From Paenibacillus sp. L3-i20 (GTDB lineage: Bacteria; Bacillota; Bacilli; Paenibacillales; Paenibacillaceae), in NCBI RefSeq assembly GCF_022180385.2, contig NZ_BQME02000001.1, forward strand, positions 1,819,678 to 1,883,677: a stretch of DNA of 64,000 bases. Reading direction: 5' to 3'. Of this stretch, positions 52,997 through 62,713 are shown one piece after another (within the stretch, counting starts at the first letter, position 1; the number at the start of each line of letters is the position of its first letter). Both the position numbers and the translations under genes were made by a program. The notes beneath the pieces were generated by a model, which was given only the letters and a program-made list of their open reading frames with translations, searched no databases and had not been told where the DNA came from.

Positions 52997-54778
52997 ATGA
53001 TAGATATAATAAAAAAGTGGTTTTGGTATGATTGGATGGCAGTTGGTTTACGAACAATATGGTTGTTCATTGTCGCCATTGCTAGTTTTGTGAACCCTTC
53101 ACAAGCCGTTGCACCGGTTTGGACAATCATCTTTGTCTTATTGGTTTACCTCATTCCGCTTATGGTCAAATATAGGAGTGAAAACAAATACCTAGTTGTC
53201 GAAGTGATATCGGCGGGTTTCTTTTATCTCTACATTGCCTATGTAGCGTCAGATTTGCTTTGGTCCTTTGCTATATTTGTCCTTATTATCGGCTTAGCTA
53301 GCAATCGAAAAACGTATGTATGGACGGGTATTAGCGGTGTTCTTATCTTCCCTATCTTGAATGGTTGGATTTCGAATCAGCTTCCATTAGAGTTTGTTGT
53401 TAGTTGCAGTATCAGTTTTATTATAGGATTTGCGTTTAATGTACTCATTCAATCTCACAATCAAGCTGGAATTATTCAAGAGCAGAAGCAATTACTGGAA
53501 CAGCATCTTTCAAAGATAGAAGAGCTCACCCTTAAGGAGGAGCGGAATAGGCTGTCACATGAGTTGCATGATACGATCGGTCATTCGCTAACTTCATTGA
53601 TTGTTGGTGTAGAGTCACTTCGATCGTCCCTCCCTGCCTCACAGATTGAACGGGTCGATACTCTTGTTTCAATAGGACAGCGCAGTCTAGATAATATCCG
53701 AAAGCATTTGCACCAGCTCTCGGATACTCCATCAAATCATTCCTTAAGTGAATCAATTCAGCAATTAACACAAGAGTTTATGAAGTCTACAGGTATTACC
53801 GTTCATTTCCGTGTGATCGGTAGTGAGACACTTGTTATGCAGAAAATGAATTTTTGCCTGTATCGCTGTCTTCAAGAATCGCTTACGAATGCAGTTCGTC
53901 ACGGTCAAGCGAGTAAGGTGTCTGTAGATCTGTATTTCGATAGTCAGCATCTTCGGCTGCAGATAGAGGATAATGGAAGTGGAATGGAGACAAGCCAGTT
54001 CGGATTTGGTCTGCAAGGTATGAAGGAACGACTTAATCTGTTGCATGGTTCGTTGTCTGTTCATTCTGGACCGCAGCAAGGAACTATCGTCATCTGTACG
54101 ATTCCTTTGCAGATTGAGCTTGTACAAGGTACTATCCGTTTGCTCATTGTAGACGATCAAGTCATCATAGCGGATAGTTTAAAGCATATTTTGGATCAGC
54201 ATACAGACTTTCTTGTTGTTGGTACAGCTGGAAATGGGCATGACGCTTTAACACTTTGTGAGCAATCCCAACCAGATATTGTGCTGATGGATGTTCATAT
54301 GCAGGGAATGAATGGGCTTGAAGCGTTACAAGAGATGAAGAGACGTTGGTCTACCATGAAGATTGTGCTTATGACGACGTTTGAGGATACGAAGCAGGCA
54401 GCAACAGCACTGGAGAATGGCGTTGAAGGATATATGTTAAAGTCGATTCATCCGAAAGAGATGATTGAAGCAATGAAACTCATCTATAACGGAGGAACTT
54501 GGATTGATCAGACAGTTGCTGCGAGAGTATTTGAAGAGATGAAACGTCAGCGCGAGGTACTAGAGAAGATCGGCCCTAATGATCCGTATGGGCTAACGAA
54601 AAGAGATAGGGAGATTCTAGAGCAATTGTCTAATGGGATGCGATACAAGTCGATTGCTGCCAATCTCTTTTTGACGGAGGGGACAGTACGTAACTATTGT
54701 TCGACGCTTTACTCGAAGCTCGGCGTTAGCAACCGTGAGGAAGCGGTTGAACGTGCTCGATCAGAGAATCTATTATAA
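52997..54778 (+). CDS. Histidine kinase and NarL-type response regulator fused in one chain
   Basis: 593 residues. Residues 1-155: about five membrane helices. Residues 160-375: HisKA_3 dimerisation domain with EERNRLSHELHDTIGH (phospho-His about 191) and ATPase domain (NAVRHGQASKV, DNGSGM, GFGLQGMKERL). The chain continues without a stop through IPLQIELVQGTIRLLIVDDQ into a receiver domain (phospho-Asp in VLMDVHMQGMNG) and a C-terminal LuxR-type HTH (LTKRDREILEQLSNGMRYKSIA). Normally these are two proteins (LiaS/DesK-like kinase and its regulator). Here the DNA-binding domain would be tethered to the membrane unless cleaved. It is divergent from the tandem hydrolase gene. Weak CAGGTG ribosome binding site. 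Confidence 0.9.
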   Translation: MIDIIKKWFWYDWMAVGLRTIWLFIVAIASFVNPSQAVAPVWTIIFVLLVYLIPLMVKYRSENKYLVVEVISAGFFYLYIAYVASDLLWSFAIFVLIIGLASNRKTYVWTGISGVLIFPILNGWISNQLPLEFVVSCSISFIIGFAFNVLIQSHNQAGIIQEQKQLLEQHLSKIEELTLKEERNRLSHELHDTIGHSLTSLIVGVESLRSSLPASQIERVDTLVSIGQRSLDNIRKHLHQLSDTPSNHSLSESIQQLTQEFMKSTGITVHFRVIGSETLVMQKMNFCLYRCLQESLTNAVRHGQASKVSVDLYFDSQHLRLQIEDNGSGMETSQFGFGLQGMKERLNLLHGSLSVHSGPQQGTIVICTIPLQIELVQGTIRLLIVDDQVIIADSLKHILDQHTDFLVVGTAGNGHDALTLCEQSQPDIVLMDVHMQGMNGLEALQEMKRRWSTMKIVLMTTFEDTKQAATALENGVEGYMLKSIHPKEMIEAMKLIYNGGTWIDQTVAARVFEEMKRQREVLEKIGPNDPYGLTKRDREILEQLSNGMRYKSIAANLFLTEGTVRNYCSTLYSKLGVSNREEAVERARSENLL

Positions 54779-55146
54779 GCCTTGCCACGGGCGTTGCATA
54801 AAGCTCAGACATAGAAAGGTCTGAAAATTAATAAAGTATTTTTCGAAGAAATATCCAAAAGGTCGAGTACTTCTTAAAGGTCACCCCATTGATCTGTTTA
54901 TTTTATGTATAAGTGTTTGTCAATGATAGTTACTTTAGACTCAAAATAGCTCTCGTTTTCACTCAGTTGATGTTCTGCTTGGCGTGAGATTCAGTAGTGC
55001 AAGCCACACATTATTGATCAATAAGTAACAGCCCTCTAAGCATGAAAAGCGGGAAGTTAGTTTTGAAGATAGGTATTATAAAACAAGGCTTTTCTTCCGA
55101 TATTAGTATAAAATCCATTTGTGAATGGAATTAGGAGGAACTTTCC
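54779..55146. other. Intergenic region, 368 nt
   Basis: AT-rich with no gene or strong structure recognised. An AGGAGG site ends it before the next gene. Confidence 0.4.
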
Positions 55147-55881
55147 ATGTCTTATATGTCTAGTGTTTCGAATTCTGCTAGAGGGTCCAAAGGGATGACT
55201 TCATACTCTGTGCAGGACAAGAAAATACAGCAACTGAATAAAGAACTGGCAAGAATGCAGGAAGAGTTAGGCAATGTGAATAACAACCAAGATCTAGACC
55301 CTAAGTTGAAGATGGAACGAGTAAAAGCATTAACGAGCAGTATTCAGGAAATTGAATCTAGAATCTCCGAGAGTAAGATGGAGGATGTTAAAAAGAAAGT
55401 TTCTGAGTCACAATCGACTGATTCGCGACCTTCTCGTTCAAAATCTGAACATGATCCCGATCTTGCTATCATTGTTGAGAAGAGTGCTTCTCTATCTCAG
55501 CTAAATAAAATGGCTGGTCAACGAACTAAGACGGAGGGTGAAATTAAAACCCTTGAGGGTGGCGTTCGACTTGACCGAACAAACTTGGAATCAGGATCAT
55601 CCAACGATTCAGGAAGATCAGAGATGCTTCAAAATGCTGAAAACACAGTATTCAAGCTGAAGCGTGAAATGGTGCAAGAAAAACAGGATCAACTTAAAGT
55701 CACGGATCAGAAAATGAGTGAGCTTGTCTCATCGATAAATGAACCTGTTGAGGGTGGAGATAAGCCTGCTAACATAGAGGAAACAGCCCCTACAAATGCT
55801 GAAAATGTAGGCAACCCTTCGGGTACGAAGGAACAGAAAGTGAAGGACCGAGCCTCAACTACTATAGATATTAGGGTATAG
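55147..55881 (+). CDS. Coiled-coil hydrophilic protein of unknown function
   Basis: 244 residues, no signal peptide or membrane helix, highly charged. Predicted coiled-coil segments: residues 25-80 (KKIQQLNKELARMQEELG and KMERVKALTSSIQEIESRI) and 165-210 (KLKREMVQEKQDQLKVTDQKMSELVSS). The central and C-terminal parts are Ser/Asn/Pro-rich and disordered. The first segment resembles FlxA-like small coiled-coil proteins, but I would not name it. Strong AGGAGGA ribosome binding site. Monocistronic with a strong terminator. Confidence 0.7.
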   Translation: MSYMSSVSNSARGSKGMTSYSVQDKKIQQLNKELARMQEELGNVNNNQDLDPKLKMERVKALTSSIQEIESRISESKMEDVKKKVSESQSTDSRPSRSKSEHDPDLAIIVEKSASLSQLNKMAGQRTKTEGEIKTLEGGVRLDRTNLESGSSNDSGRSEMLQNAENTVFKLKREMVQEKQDQLKVTDQKMSELVSSINEPVEGGDKPANIEETAPTNAENVGNPSGTKEQKVKDRASTTIDIRV

Positions 55882-55900
55882 CTATTTTTAAAAATATAAT

Positions 55901-55941
55901 AATGACCGGCAGCTCTTTTTTTTTGAGGGTTGCCGGTCATT
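55901..55941 (+). terminator. Terminator after the coiled-coil gene
   Basis: AATGACCGGCA (55901-55911) pairs exactly with 55931-55941. The stem base AATGACCGG is the same as in the terminator at 38075-38114. Confidence 0.8.
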
Positions 55942-56262
55942 TTAGTTCAATCATACTTGCGCGATGTATTTATTCACTGTGATACATATTTATACATTCA
56001 AAAAGTAATCGCATTATGGTATTGTTGCATAATGCCATTAGCATTTTGACACGCTAGAACTCTGCGAGCAGGTTCTAATTTTTTTGAATTCATGCATTGA
56101 AATAGATATTGATGGTTTTGTATGGTGATATTAGGGAAGCTTAAAATAGATAATAAGCTTGAATACGTCTTATTTAGAGGAATGAATTGTGATCTATGCT
56201 CTGAGCTTAGTTAACGAGTATGAGATGCAGTTCATGGTTTAGAGAGGAAGAAGGAAGACAAC
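55942..56262 (+). promoter_or_regulatory. Upstream region of the amino acid permease gene, with a terminator-like hairpin
   Basis: TAGAAC (56055-56060) pairs with GTTCTA (56072-56077), followed by AATTTTTTT, about 180 nt before the permease ATG. This could be an attenuator or a terminator of an unseen short transcript. No known riboswitch consensus was recognised. Confidence 0.4.
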
Positions 56263-57723
56263 ATGAGCAACCAGAGCAGTCAGAAGAAGCAGGGGAACGA
56301 ACAATTGGTGCGTGGACTGAAATCACGCCATTTGACAATGATTTCATTAGGCGGATCAATTGGAACAGGACTATTTTTGGCAAGTGGCGGTGCTATTCAT
56401 ACGGCGGGTCCTGGTGGAGCGCTTGTCGCTTATGCGGCAATTGGGTTTATGGTTTATTTTCTAATGACGAGTTTAGGTGAAATGGCTGCTTATATGCCTG
56501 TTTCTGGTTCATTCAGCACCTATGCAGGAAGATTTGTTGATCCAGCGCTTGGCTTTGCGCTCGGATGGAACTATTGGTTTAACTGGGCCATTACGATTGC
56601 TGCTGAAATTTCGGCTGCCAGTCTAATCGTGAAATATTGGTTGCCCGAATCCTCTTCGCTTCTGTGGAGCGCATTGTTTCTCGGTATTATTGTGTTTATC
56701 AATTACTTGTCCGTTCAGGCATTTGGCGAGTCGGAGTATTGGTTCTCCATGATTAAAGTTGCTACCGTCCTTATATTTATCGTTGTTGGCATTCTAATGA
56801 TTGTTGGAATTATGGGTGACAATGAAGCAGGTTTCAGCAACCTGACAGCGGGTGCAGCGCCGTTTAATGGCGGGTTCATGGCGCTGCTGGGTGTATTTAT
56901 GACAGCAGGGTTCTCCTTTCAAGGTACGGAGTTAATTGGTGTTACGGCTGGTGAAAGTGAAGATCCGGCTAAAAATGTGCCAAAAGCCGTTAAGCAAATT
57001 TTTTGGCGCATATTATTATTTTACATCCTGTCCATCTTTGTCATCGGTACATTGATTTCTTATCAAGATCCGATGCTGCTTAATGCAGATATAACGAATA
57101 TTGCAGTTAGTCCATTTACAATTGTATTTGAAAAAGCAGGTTTTGCTTTCGCCGCATCAGTGATGAATGCAATTATTTTGACCTCGGTGCTGTCAGCAGG
57201 AAGTTCCGGTCTATATGCGTCTACCCGTATGTTGTGGGTGCTTGCTAAGGAGGGCAAGGCGCCAAGTTGGCTGAAGCGTCTCAACAAAAGGGGCATACCA
57301 ATTGCTGCCCTCTTCGTTACTGCTGCGATTGGCATGTTAGCGTTCTTTGCTTCGTTATTCGGGGAGGGCGTAGTCTATATGTGGCTGCTTAATGCTTCCG
57401 GTATGTGCGGATTTATTACATGGCTTGGCATTGCAATTAGCCATTATCGATTCCGCAAGGCATTCGTCTTGCAGGGTCACAGCTTGGACGAGCTGCCTTA
57501 CAGAGCAAGATGGTTCCCATTCGGACCAATCGTTGCGTTCGTCGTTTGTCTTATCGTTATTTTGGGTCAAGGTTATTCCATGTTCCGTGAAGGGAACGTT
57601 AATGTGTATGGCTTGCTCGCTACTTATATTGGTCTTCCGCTATTCCTTGCCATGTTCATCGGATACAAAGTGAAGCATAAAACGCGACTTCTTACTCTGG
57701 AGGAGTGCCGGATTGAGGACTAA
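56263..57723 (+). CDS. Amino acid permease, APC superfamily (LysP/GabP/AroP-like)
   Basis: 486 residues, 12 helices. LKSRHLTMISLGGSIGTGLFLASGGAI at the N-terminus, the amino acid transporter (AAT) family start, then GFMVYFLMTSLGEMAAYMPVSGSFSTYA and FQGTELIGVTAGESEDPAKNVPKAVKQ. Length and motifs fit the amino acid:proton symporter group of basic, aromatic or GABA permeases; substrate cannot be read. Ribosome binding site AGGAAG. Confidence 0.9.
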   Translation: MSNQSSQKKQGNEQLVRGLKSRHLTMISLGGSIGTGLFLASGGAIHTAGPGGALVAYAAIGFMVYFLMTSLGEMAAYMPVSGSFSTYAGRFVDPALGFALGWNYWFNWAITIAAEISAASLIVKYWLPESSSLLWSALFLGIIVFINYLSVQAFGESEYWFSMIKVATVLIFIVVGILMIVGIMGDNEAGFSNLTAGAAPFNGGFMALLGVFMTAGFSFQGTELIGVTAGESEDPAKNVPKAVKQIFWRILLFYILSIFVIGTLISYQDPMLLNADITNIAVSPFTIVFEKAGFAFAASVMNAIILTSVLSAGSSGLYASTRMLWVLAKEGKAPSWLKRLNKRGIPIAALFVTAAIGMLAFFASLFGEGVVYMWLLNASGMCGFITWLGIAISHYRFRKAFVLQGHSLDELPYRARWFPFGPIVAFVVCLIVILGQGYSMFREGNVNVYGLLATYIGLPLFLAMFIGYKVKHKTRLLTLEECRIED

Positions 57724-57855
57724 AGATAGCATAAGGTGCGGTCAACCCGTGTAACTTTTCCTATTTTTTATGAAGCGAGCTGTATCCTCAAGATTGACCT
57801 AAATTCAACAAAATAACAAAAGCTTTGCGGGGCTATAGATACCCTTTATTAAGGG

Positions 57856-58758
57856 TTATTTGTTGCCAATAAGGTGATGATGGAGAAACGTAATTTGATC
57901 TGAAATCACTTGTTGACGTATATGAGAGCGATAGAAATCGAAATGGGCAACCGGGTAGCTTTTGAGTGTAACATTAGAGATATTCACTACGATTTGCTTT
58001 GTTAAATCCCCTACAGTTTCTTGGTCGAATTCGGCCATAGAAACCAAGACAGGCATTTTGATAAGATGAGCACTGTTACTAGGTTTATATCTCATCATCT
58101 CCAAGAGGGCTCGAGGTGCCACTTCGTTTCGCCAGTGCTTACTTGTCATGACATCAATCGTTTTTTTGGCATCTGAACTAGCCATTACTGCTAATTCACC
58201 AGTGTTCCCTACGGCAGGTATGTAATGCGGGGCTCTACCTAGTAAGCCGCGAAGCTTGTCTTTGAATATGGCTACTGCAATTTTCCGTGTGTCTTTGGAA
58301 GAACGACCTTCTACTTGCTTTGGAAAACCATTAAAGGGTATTTGTGATAATACAGCTGCTAGTCGTGAATCTTTTGCGGCGACTGTTATGACATGCCCAC
58401 CCCCTAACGAAGACCCCCACAGCACAACTTTTTCTGGATCAATAGCGTCATGGTTTCGAACATAGTGGATCGCTGCATGAAAGTCTTCGACCTGTCCTTT
58501 TATACTAACGAGTTGACGTGGTTCACCATCGCTCTCCCCAAAGCTTCGATAGTCGAAAGTTAGTGCAGCGATTCCAGATTCTGCGAAGGAGGTAGCGTTG
58601 GAAATGATTGATGGCGTATCTTGAGTGCCGCCAAAACCAGAACCCATTACTACGCATGGAAGATTTGCATTTAGTTTTGAGGGGAAGTAGAGGTATCCGG
58701 TGCAATTCATCCCCCCTGAAGCAAAAGAAATTTTCGTACGTTTAATGATGTCAGTCAT
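57856..58758 (-). CDS. Alpha/beta-hydrolase (dienelactone hydrolase/peptidase-like)
   Basis: 300 residues. CVVMGSGFGGTQ near residue 35, FDYRSFGESDGEPR near residue 67, nucleophile elbow WGSSLGGGHVI near residue 115, catalytic Asp probably in AEFDQET and His in YPVAHFDFYRS near the end. Similar to the group sometimes called xylanase/esterase-related or dienelactone hydrolase-like proteins. Substrate unknown. AAAGGAG precedes the ATG. The stop lies in a small hairpin (ACCCTT/AAGGGT). Confidence 0.85.
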   Translation of the reverse strand: MTDIIKRTKISFASGGMNCTGYLYFPSKLNANLPCVVMGSGFGGTQDTPSIISNATSFAESGIAALTFDYRSFGESDGEPRQLVSIKGQVEDFHAAIHYVRNHDAIDPEKVVLWGSSLGGGHVITVAAKDSRLAAVLSQIPFNGFPKQVEGRSSKDTRKIAVAIFKDKLRGLLGRAPHYIPAVGNTGELAVMASSDAKKTIDVMTSKHWRNEVAPRALLEMMRYKPSNSAHLIKMPVLVSMAEFDQETVGDLTKQIVVNISNVTLKSYPVAHFDFYRSHIRQQVISDQITFLHHHLIGNK

Positions 58759-58937
58759 GGATTAGTATCTCCTTTGAGAGTAAAATCGGAAATTATTACT
58801 TAATTATATTATAAAAAGTAAGAATGATTATCTCTTGTTCACAAAAAAACGCTTTTTTAAAAGAACTAAACCCGAAGTGGAAAACAAAAAGGCCGGTCTC
58901 AGCAACATGCCAAGGCCAACCTTTTGCAAACGTATTA

Positions 58938-60386
58938 TTAGCTTTTATTTCCGCGACGAACTTTTAATAACTTGCCTTTGATTGTCGTATTTTTCATCAA
59001 TTCAAGTACAAGCGATCCTTTACCATTCAGAATCTCTACATCTGTTACATGATCGAGAATCGTAATGATGCCGATATCGTCGGCGTTTACACCTTCTAGC
59101 TTCGCAATTGTGCCAACGAAGTCGACCGCTCTAAACTTCTTTTTCTTGCCGCCATTAAAGTTAAGCTTCATAATTTGTTTGTTTAATTGCTCGCGTCTGT
59201 CTTTTTTGAGTTCAGGCTTAGCGTTGTTTTTCTGGTCAAACTCTTCTCTGCGGCGATCTACAGCCTCATCAGAAGGAGCTTTTACCTTTGTAATTTCAAA
59301 GCCGATATAAGCTTCAATATCTGCTAATCGTCGGCCATCATTTTTCGTGACGAAAGTAATTGCTTTACCCGTCTTGCCTGCTCGTCCCGTACGTCCTGTG
59401 CGATGAACATAACTTTCCTTTTCAAGTGGAATGTCGTAGTTAATGACATGGGTAATATTCGAAATATCGATCCCTCTAGCAGCTACATCCGTTGCGATCA
59501 AGTAACGGAATTGTCCTCGTCTGAAGGCAGTCATAACCTCGAAGCGCTCTTCCTGCTCCATGCCGCCATGAATACGATCACATGGATAATCAAGATTAGC
59601 CATTTCTCTAAATAATTTATCCACATTCTCCTGTGTACGACAGAACACAATACAGCTGTCTGGATTTTCTACAATGAGTAGATTTTGCAACAGTGTAAGC
59701 TTGTCCGTTTCCGTAGTTTGAATAAGAGAATGTTCGATGGTAGCCGTCGTAAGGCCGCTCGCCTTGATCTCAATTTGAACAGGGTTGTCCATATATTTGC
59801 GTGATAGCTTAGCTACATCTTCAGGGAACGTAGCAGAGAACAACATCGTAACCCGTTCACGAGGAAGCGCTCCAATGATGGACTGGACTTGCTCAATAAA
59901 GCCCATGTTCAACATCTCATCCGCTTCATCAATAACGAGGTAAGAGATCCGTTCAAGTGACAGCGTGCCACGTTCAATATGGTCAAGTACACGACCGGGC
60001 GTGCCCACAACCATATGTGTTCTTTGTCTTAGCTCCGCCTTTTGCATATGAAAAGGATGTTTACCATAAAGAGGTGTTGACTTGATTCGCTTAAAACGCC
60101 CGATATTCGTCAAGTCTTCGTTGACCTGAACAGCAAGCTCACGGGTTGGTGTCAAAATCAATGCTTGCGGCTTATTTTCGTTCCAATCAACGAGTTCGCA
60201 AAGTGGAATACCGTAAGCGGCTGTTTTGCCGCTGCCTGTTTGCGATTTGACTACAAGATCCTTTTTCCCAAGTGCAACAGGAATAACTTCCGTTTGAACC
60301 TCTGTTGGTGTTTCATAACCTAAGCTCGTTAGAGCTCTTACGATTTCTTCACTTAATTGATAGTCTGCAAATTGCTTCTCGCTCAT
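58938..60386 (-). CDS. dbpA: DEAD-box RNA helicase, DbpA/YxiN type
   Basis: 482 residues starting at the ATG at 60386 (AGAGG upstream; an ATG 3 nt earlier is the alternative). Q motif [26 protein letters not shown], Walker [37 protein letters not shown] box [11 protein letters not shown] motif LFSATFPED, and [15 protein letters not shown]. The C-terminal about 75 residues ([20 protein letters not shown] with [15 protein letters not shown]) form the RRM-like domain that binds the 23S rRNA hairpin 92 region in DbpA/YxiN. It acts in large-subunit assembly. Confidence 0.94.
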   Translation of the reverse strand: MSEKQFADYQLSEEIVRALTSLGYETPTEVQTEVIPVALGKKDLVVKSQTGSGKTAAYGIPLCELVDWNENKPQALILTPTRELAVQVNEDLTNIGRFKRIKSTPLYGKHPFHMQKAELRQRTHMVVGTPGRVLDHIERGTLSLERISYLVIDEADEMLNMGFIEQVQSIIGALPRERVTMLFSATFPEDVAKLSRKYMDNPVQIEIKASGLTTATIEHSLIQTTETDKLTLLQNLLIVENPDSCIVFCRTQENVDKLFREMANLDYPCDRIHGGMEQEERFEVMTAFRRGQFRYLIATDVAARGIDISNITHVINYDIPLEKESYVHRTGRTGRAGKTGKAITFVTKNDGRRLADIEAYIGFEITKVKAPSDEAVDRRREEFDQKNNAKPELKKDRREQLNKQIMKLNFNGGKKKKFRAVDFVGTIAKLEGVNADDIGIITILDHVTDVEILNGKGSLVLELMKNTTIKGKLLKVRRGNKS

Positions 60387-60552
60387 CATTAACCTCTTCT
60401 ACACTATATTCGAATACTCATACATACAGAGTTTCACCGTACATTTACCGTATACGTATCTATTATACTCTGAATGGCTGAACTTTTAACATGCGCGGAA
60501 AAAATGATAAGCACAAGTACCATATCGGTTGTGTATTCCGTTAGTAATGAGT

Positions 60553-61104
60553 TTATAGGAAATCCGGTACATGATCGGTTTCGGTGTAGATGGAGATGAG
60601 AATAATTGCAGGTTCTTCACCGATATTTCTGACCAAGTGGGGTGTGCAGGCATTCCAACTGAAAGAGTCGCCCTCTTTAAACTCAGCATGATCTTCCCCT
60701 TGTTCAGCGAAGATGGTTCCTTTCATTACAAAATGAACCTCCTCACCCTCATGGGCGTGAGGGGCATCTCCAGTTGCAGTGCCAGGAGGGAGTTCGACGA
60801 TCATCATTCTAACGTTTTTTGTGGAGCTTAAGTGCTCCACTTTTAAATGGGCAAGTCCGCTTTTAGTAATCCGTCGCTCATTCGCTCGGACAATATTCAT
60901 ACGCTCCTCTTGTTGAAGAAGTAAATAAGCAAGAGGTACTTTTAGCGCCTTTGCAATGCTTTCGAGCGTAGCGATAGAAGGTGAAGTTTTGTTTGTTTCA
61001 ACCTGACTCATAAAGCCTTGAGATAAACCGGTTTCCTCGCAGATTTGAGCGATCGTAATATTTTTCCGTTTTCGAATTGCTCGTATGGTGGCACCGATAT
61101 TCAT
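60553..61104 (-). CDS. XRE-family regulator with C-terminal cupin domain
   Basis: 183 residues from the ATG at 61104 (GAGGTG 8 nt upstream; the longer TTG start at 61122 would include that site). HTH: IGATIRAIRKRKNITIAQICEETGLSQGFMSQVETNKTSPSIATLESIAKALKV. The cupin domain has the metal-type motif PHAHEGEEVHFVMKG near residue 115 and HLVRNIGEEPAIILIS. Such regulators sense small molecules. Divergent from doxX and the dioxygenase gene, with a repeated 9-mer in the shared region. Confidence 0.92.
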   Translation of the reverse strand: MNIGATIRAIRKRKNITIAQICEETGLSQGFMSQVETNKTSPSIATLESIAKALKVPLAYLLLQQEERMNIVRANERRITKSGLAHLKVEHLSSTKNVRMMIVELPPGTATGDAPHAHEGEEVHFVMKGTIFAEQGEDHAEFKEGDSFSWNACTPHLVRNIGEEPAIILISIYTETDHVPDFL

Positions 61105-61130
61105 TGTATGTTCACCTCGCAAAATATTTG

Positions 61131-61208
61131 TAATACGAATGTTAAATTAATAATAACAATATTTTTGTTGACATGCTACATCATCGCATAATATATTATT
61201 AATACGAA
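61131..61208. promoter_or_regulatory. Shared regulatory region with direct repeats TAATACGAA and a SigA-like promoter
   Basis: TAATACGAA occurs at 61131-61139 and again at 61200-61208, bracketing a rightward promoter TTGACA (61168-61173), 18-nt spacer, TATATT (61192-61197). Likely binding sites of the XRE-cupin regulator. Confidence 0.6.
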
Positions 61209-61249
61209 ATAAACATTCTTATTACTTATAAAAAAGGAGATGAAAGAAT

Positions 61250-61654
61250 ATGAATAAAGGTACAGTGGCAACAACGATGATGCGTGTGGTGCTCGGAATT
61301 ATATTTCTAGCTCACGGAATTAGTAAATTGCAAATGGGTTTAGGTAATGTTGAGGGTTGGTTTAGTTCCTTAGGTATTCCCGGATTTTTGGCTTATGCCG
61401 TTGCTGTTCTCGAGCTAGTCGGGGGTGTGATGTTAATTGCAGGACTCTTTACCCGCTATGTTTCGCTACTTCTTGCTGTCATGCTTATTGGTGCGATCTT
61501 TACAACAAAGCTGTCCGCGGGACTACTTGGAAGCAGTGAGATGGCTGGTTATGAATTGGATCTAGCCCTTATGGTTATGGCGATTTATTTGATGGTTGCA
61601 GAAGCTTCGCCGCTATCGGTTGATCATGTAATCGCTAAAAAACGCAGCGTTTAA
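61250..61654 (+). CDS. DoxX-family membrane protein
   Basis: 134 residues, four helices. MRVVLGIIFLAHGISKLQMGL near the start and WFSSLGIPGFLAYAVAVLELVGGVMLIAGL match DoxX/YphA-like proteins. Related proteins (MhqP in B. subtilis) respond to quinones and electrophiles together with a ring-cleavage dioxygenase, and here a DODA-type dioxygenase follows directly. AAGGAGATG upstream of the ATG. Confidence 0.9.
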   Translation: MNKGTVATTMMRVVLGIIFLAHGISKLQMGLGNVEGWFSSLGIPGFLAYAVAVLELVGGVMLIAGLFTRYVSLLLAVMLIGAIFTTKLSAGLLGSSEMAGYELDLALMVMAIYLMVAEASPLSVDHVIAKKRSV

Positions 61655-61687
61655 TGCAAATACATTCAAGTAAGGAGTGAATAATAG

Positions 61688-62458
61688 ATGATGCCTTCCT
61701 ATTTTTTCGCGCATGGCGCACCTTCGATTGTGTTAGAACAAAATGACTACACAGATTTTATGAAAAGATTTGCGGAGAGTACACCGAAGCCTAAAGCGAT
61801 CGTACTTTTTTCGGCACATTGGGAACAAACAAAGCAGACGATCAGCTCTGTTGATACGTATAGCACCATTTACGATTTCGGTGGCTTTCAAGATGAGCTT
61901 TATCAGATGACCTATCCGGCCAAAGGAGATCGTTCGTTAAGCGAAGGGATTCATTCTTTGTTCGATAAACATGGCATTAAGGGCGTAATAGATGAAGAAA
62001 GAGGACTGGACCATGGTGCGTGGGCTGTTCTCAAATTACTTTACCCCGCTGCGGACATTCCGGTAGTTGGTTTATCTGTTAATCCTAATCTAACGAATGA
62101 GCAGCAGTATCATATCGGCAAAGCTTTGGCAGAGCTTCGCGAACAGGATGTCCTGGTTATAGGCAGCGGCGGGACAGTCCATAATTTGCGAAGGTTAAAC
62201 TGGCAGGGTGATGGGAACGACGAGTGGGCAGAATCCTTTGATAATTGGTTAAAGAGCAAGTTAGAAACGTGGGATGTCGATGCGCTGTTTAACTACAGAG
62301 AATTAGCACCTTATGCTGTGGATGCTGCACCGACTACGGAACACTTTATTCCCTTGTTGATTGCGATGGGGACAGGAGATAAGAGCCGTAAGGCGGAATT
62401 GCTTCATCAGAGTTATCAATTCGGCAACTTAAGCTTGAACTGTTGGCGATTTAATTGA
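61688..62458 (+). CDS. DODA-type extradiol aromatic ring-opening dioxygenase family protein
   Basis: 256 residues. SYFFAHGAPSIVLE near the start carries the first His of the metal site, LFSAHWEQTKQTIS near residue 40 the second, and LDHGAWAVLKLLYPAADIPVVGLSVN near residue 115 and GSGGTVHNLR the rest, as in 4,5-DOPA-dioxygenase/YgiD-like proteins. It lies 33 nt after doxX. The pair probably degrades catechol- or quinone-type compounds. AAGGAGTG ribosome binding site. Confidence 0.9.
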   Translation: MMPSYFFAHGAPSIVLEQNDYTDFMKRFAESTPKPKAIVLFSAHWEQTKQTISSVDTYSTIYDFGGFQDELYQMTYPAKGDRSLSEGIHSLFDKHGIKGVIDEERGLDHGAWAVLKLLYPAADIPVVGLSVNPNLTNEQQYHIGKALAELREQDVLVIGSGGTVHNLRRLNWQGDGNDEWAESFDNWLKSKLETWDVDALFNYRELAPYAVDAAPTTEHFIPLLIAMGTGDKSRKAELLHQSYQFGNLSLNCWRFN

Positions 62459-62527
62459 CGGTAATAAAAGAGAGTTGAATAGAAGTAATTGTTAAACGAA
62501 ATAAAGTGATAGACTTATCGAAATAAT

Positions 62528-62580
62528 AAAAACATCGGCAGTCAGGACTGAAAATAAACGCCTGATCCGCCGATGTTTTT
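62528..62580 (+). terminator. Terminator of the doxX-dioxygenase operon
   Basis: Perfect 12-bp stem (62528-62539 with 62569-62580) with an inner TCAGG/CCTGA pair; the 3' arm ends in Ts. Confidence 0.8.
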
Positions 62581-62691
62581 TGTGCTCATATTGTCTTTTA
62601 AGAGGACTATTCTCTTTCATCTTTGTGAACGAAATGCTGCTTCAAGTTAACCCTTTTAAGGCAAACGATTTTGTGTGAATGATCGTTCCAT

Positions 62692-62713
62692 AAAAAAGGT
62701 AGCGATTGCTACC
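62692..62713 (-). terminator. Terminator of the ada gene
   Basis: Directly after the ada stop: on the minus strand GGTAGCAATCGCTACC followed by TTTTTT. Confidence 0.8.
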
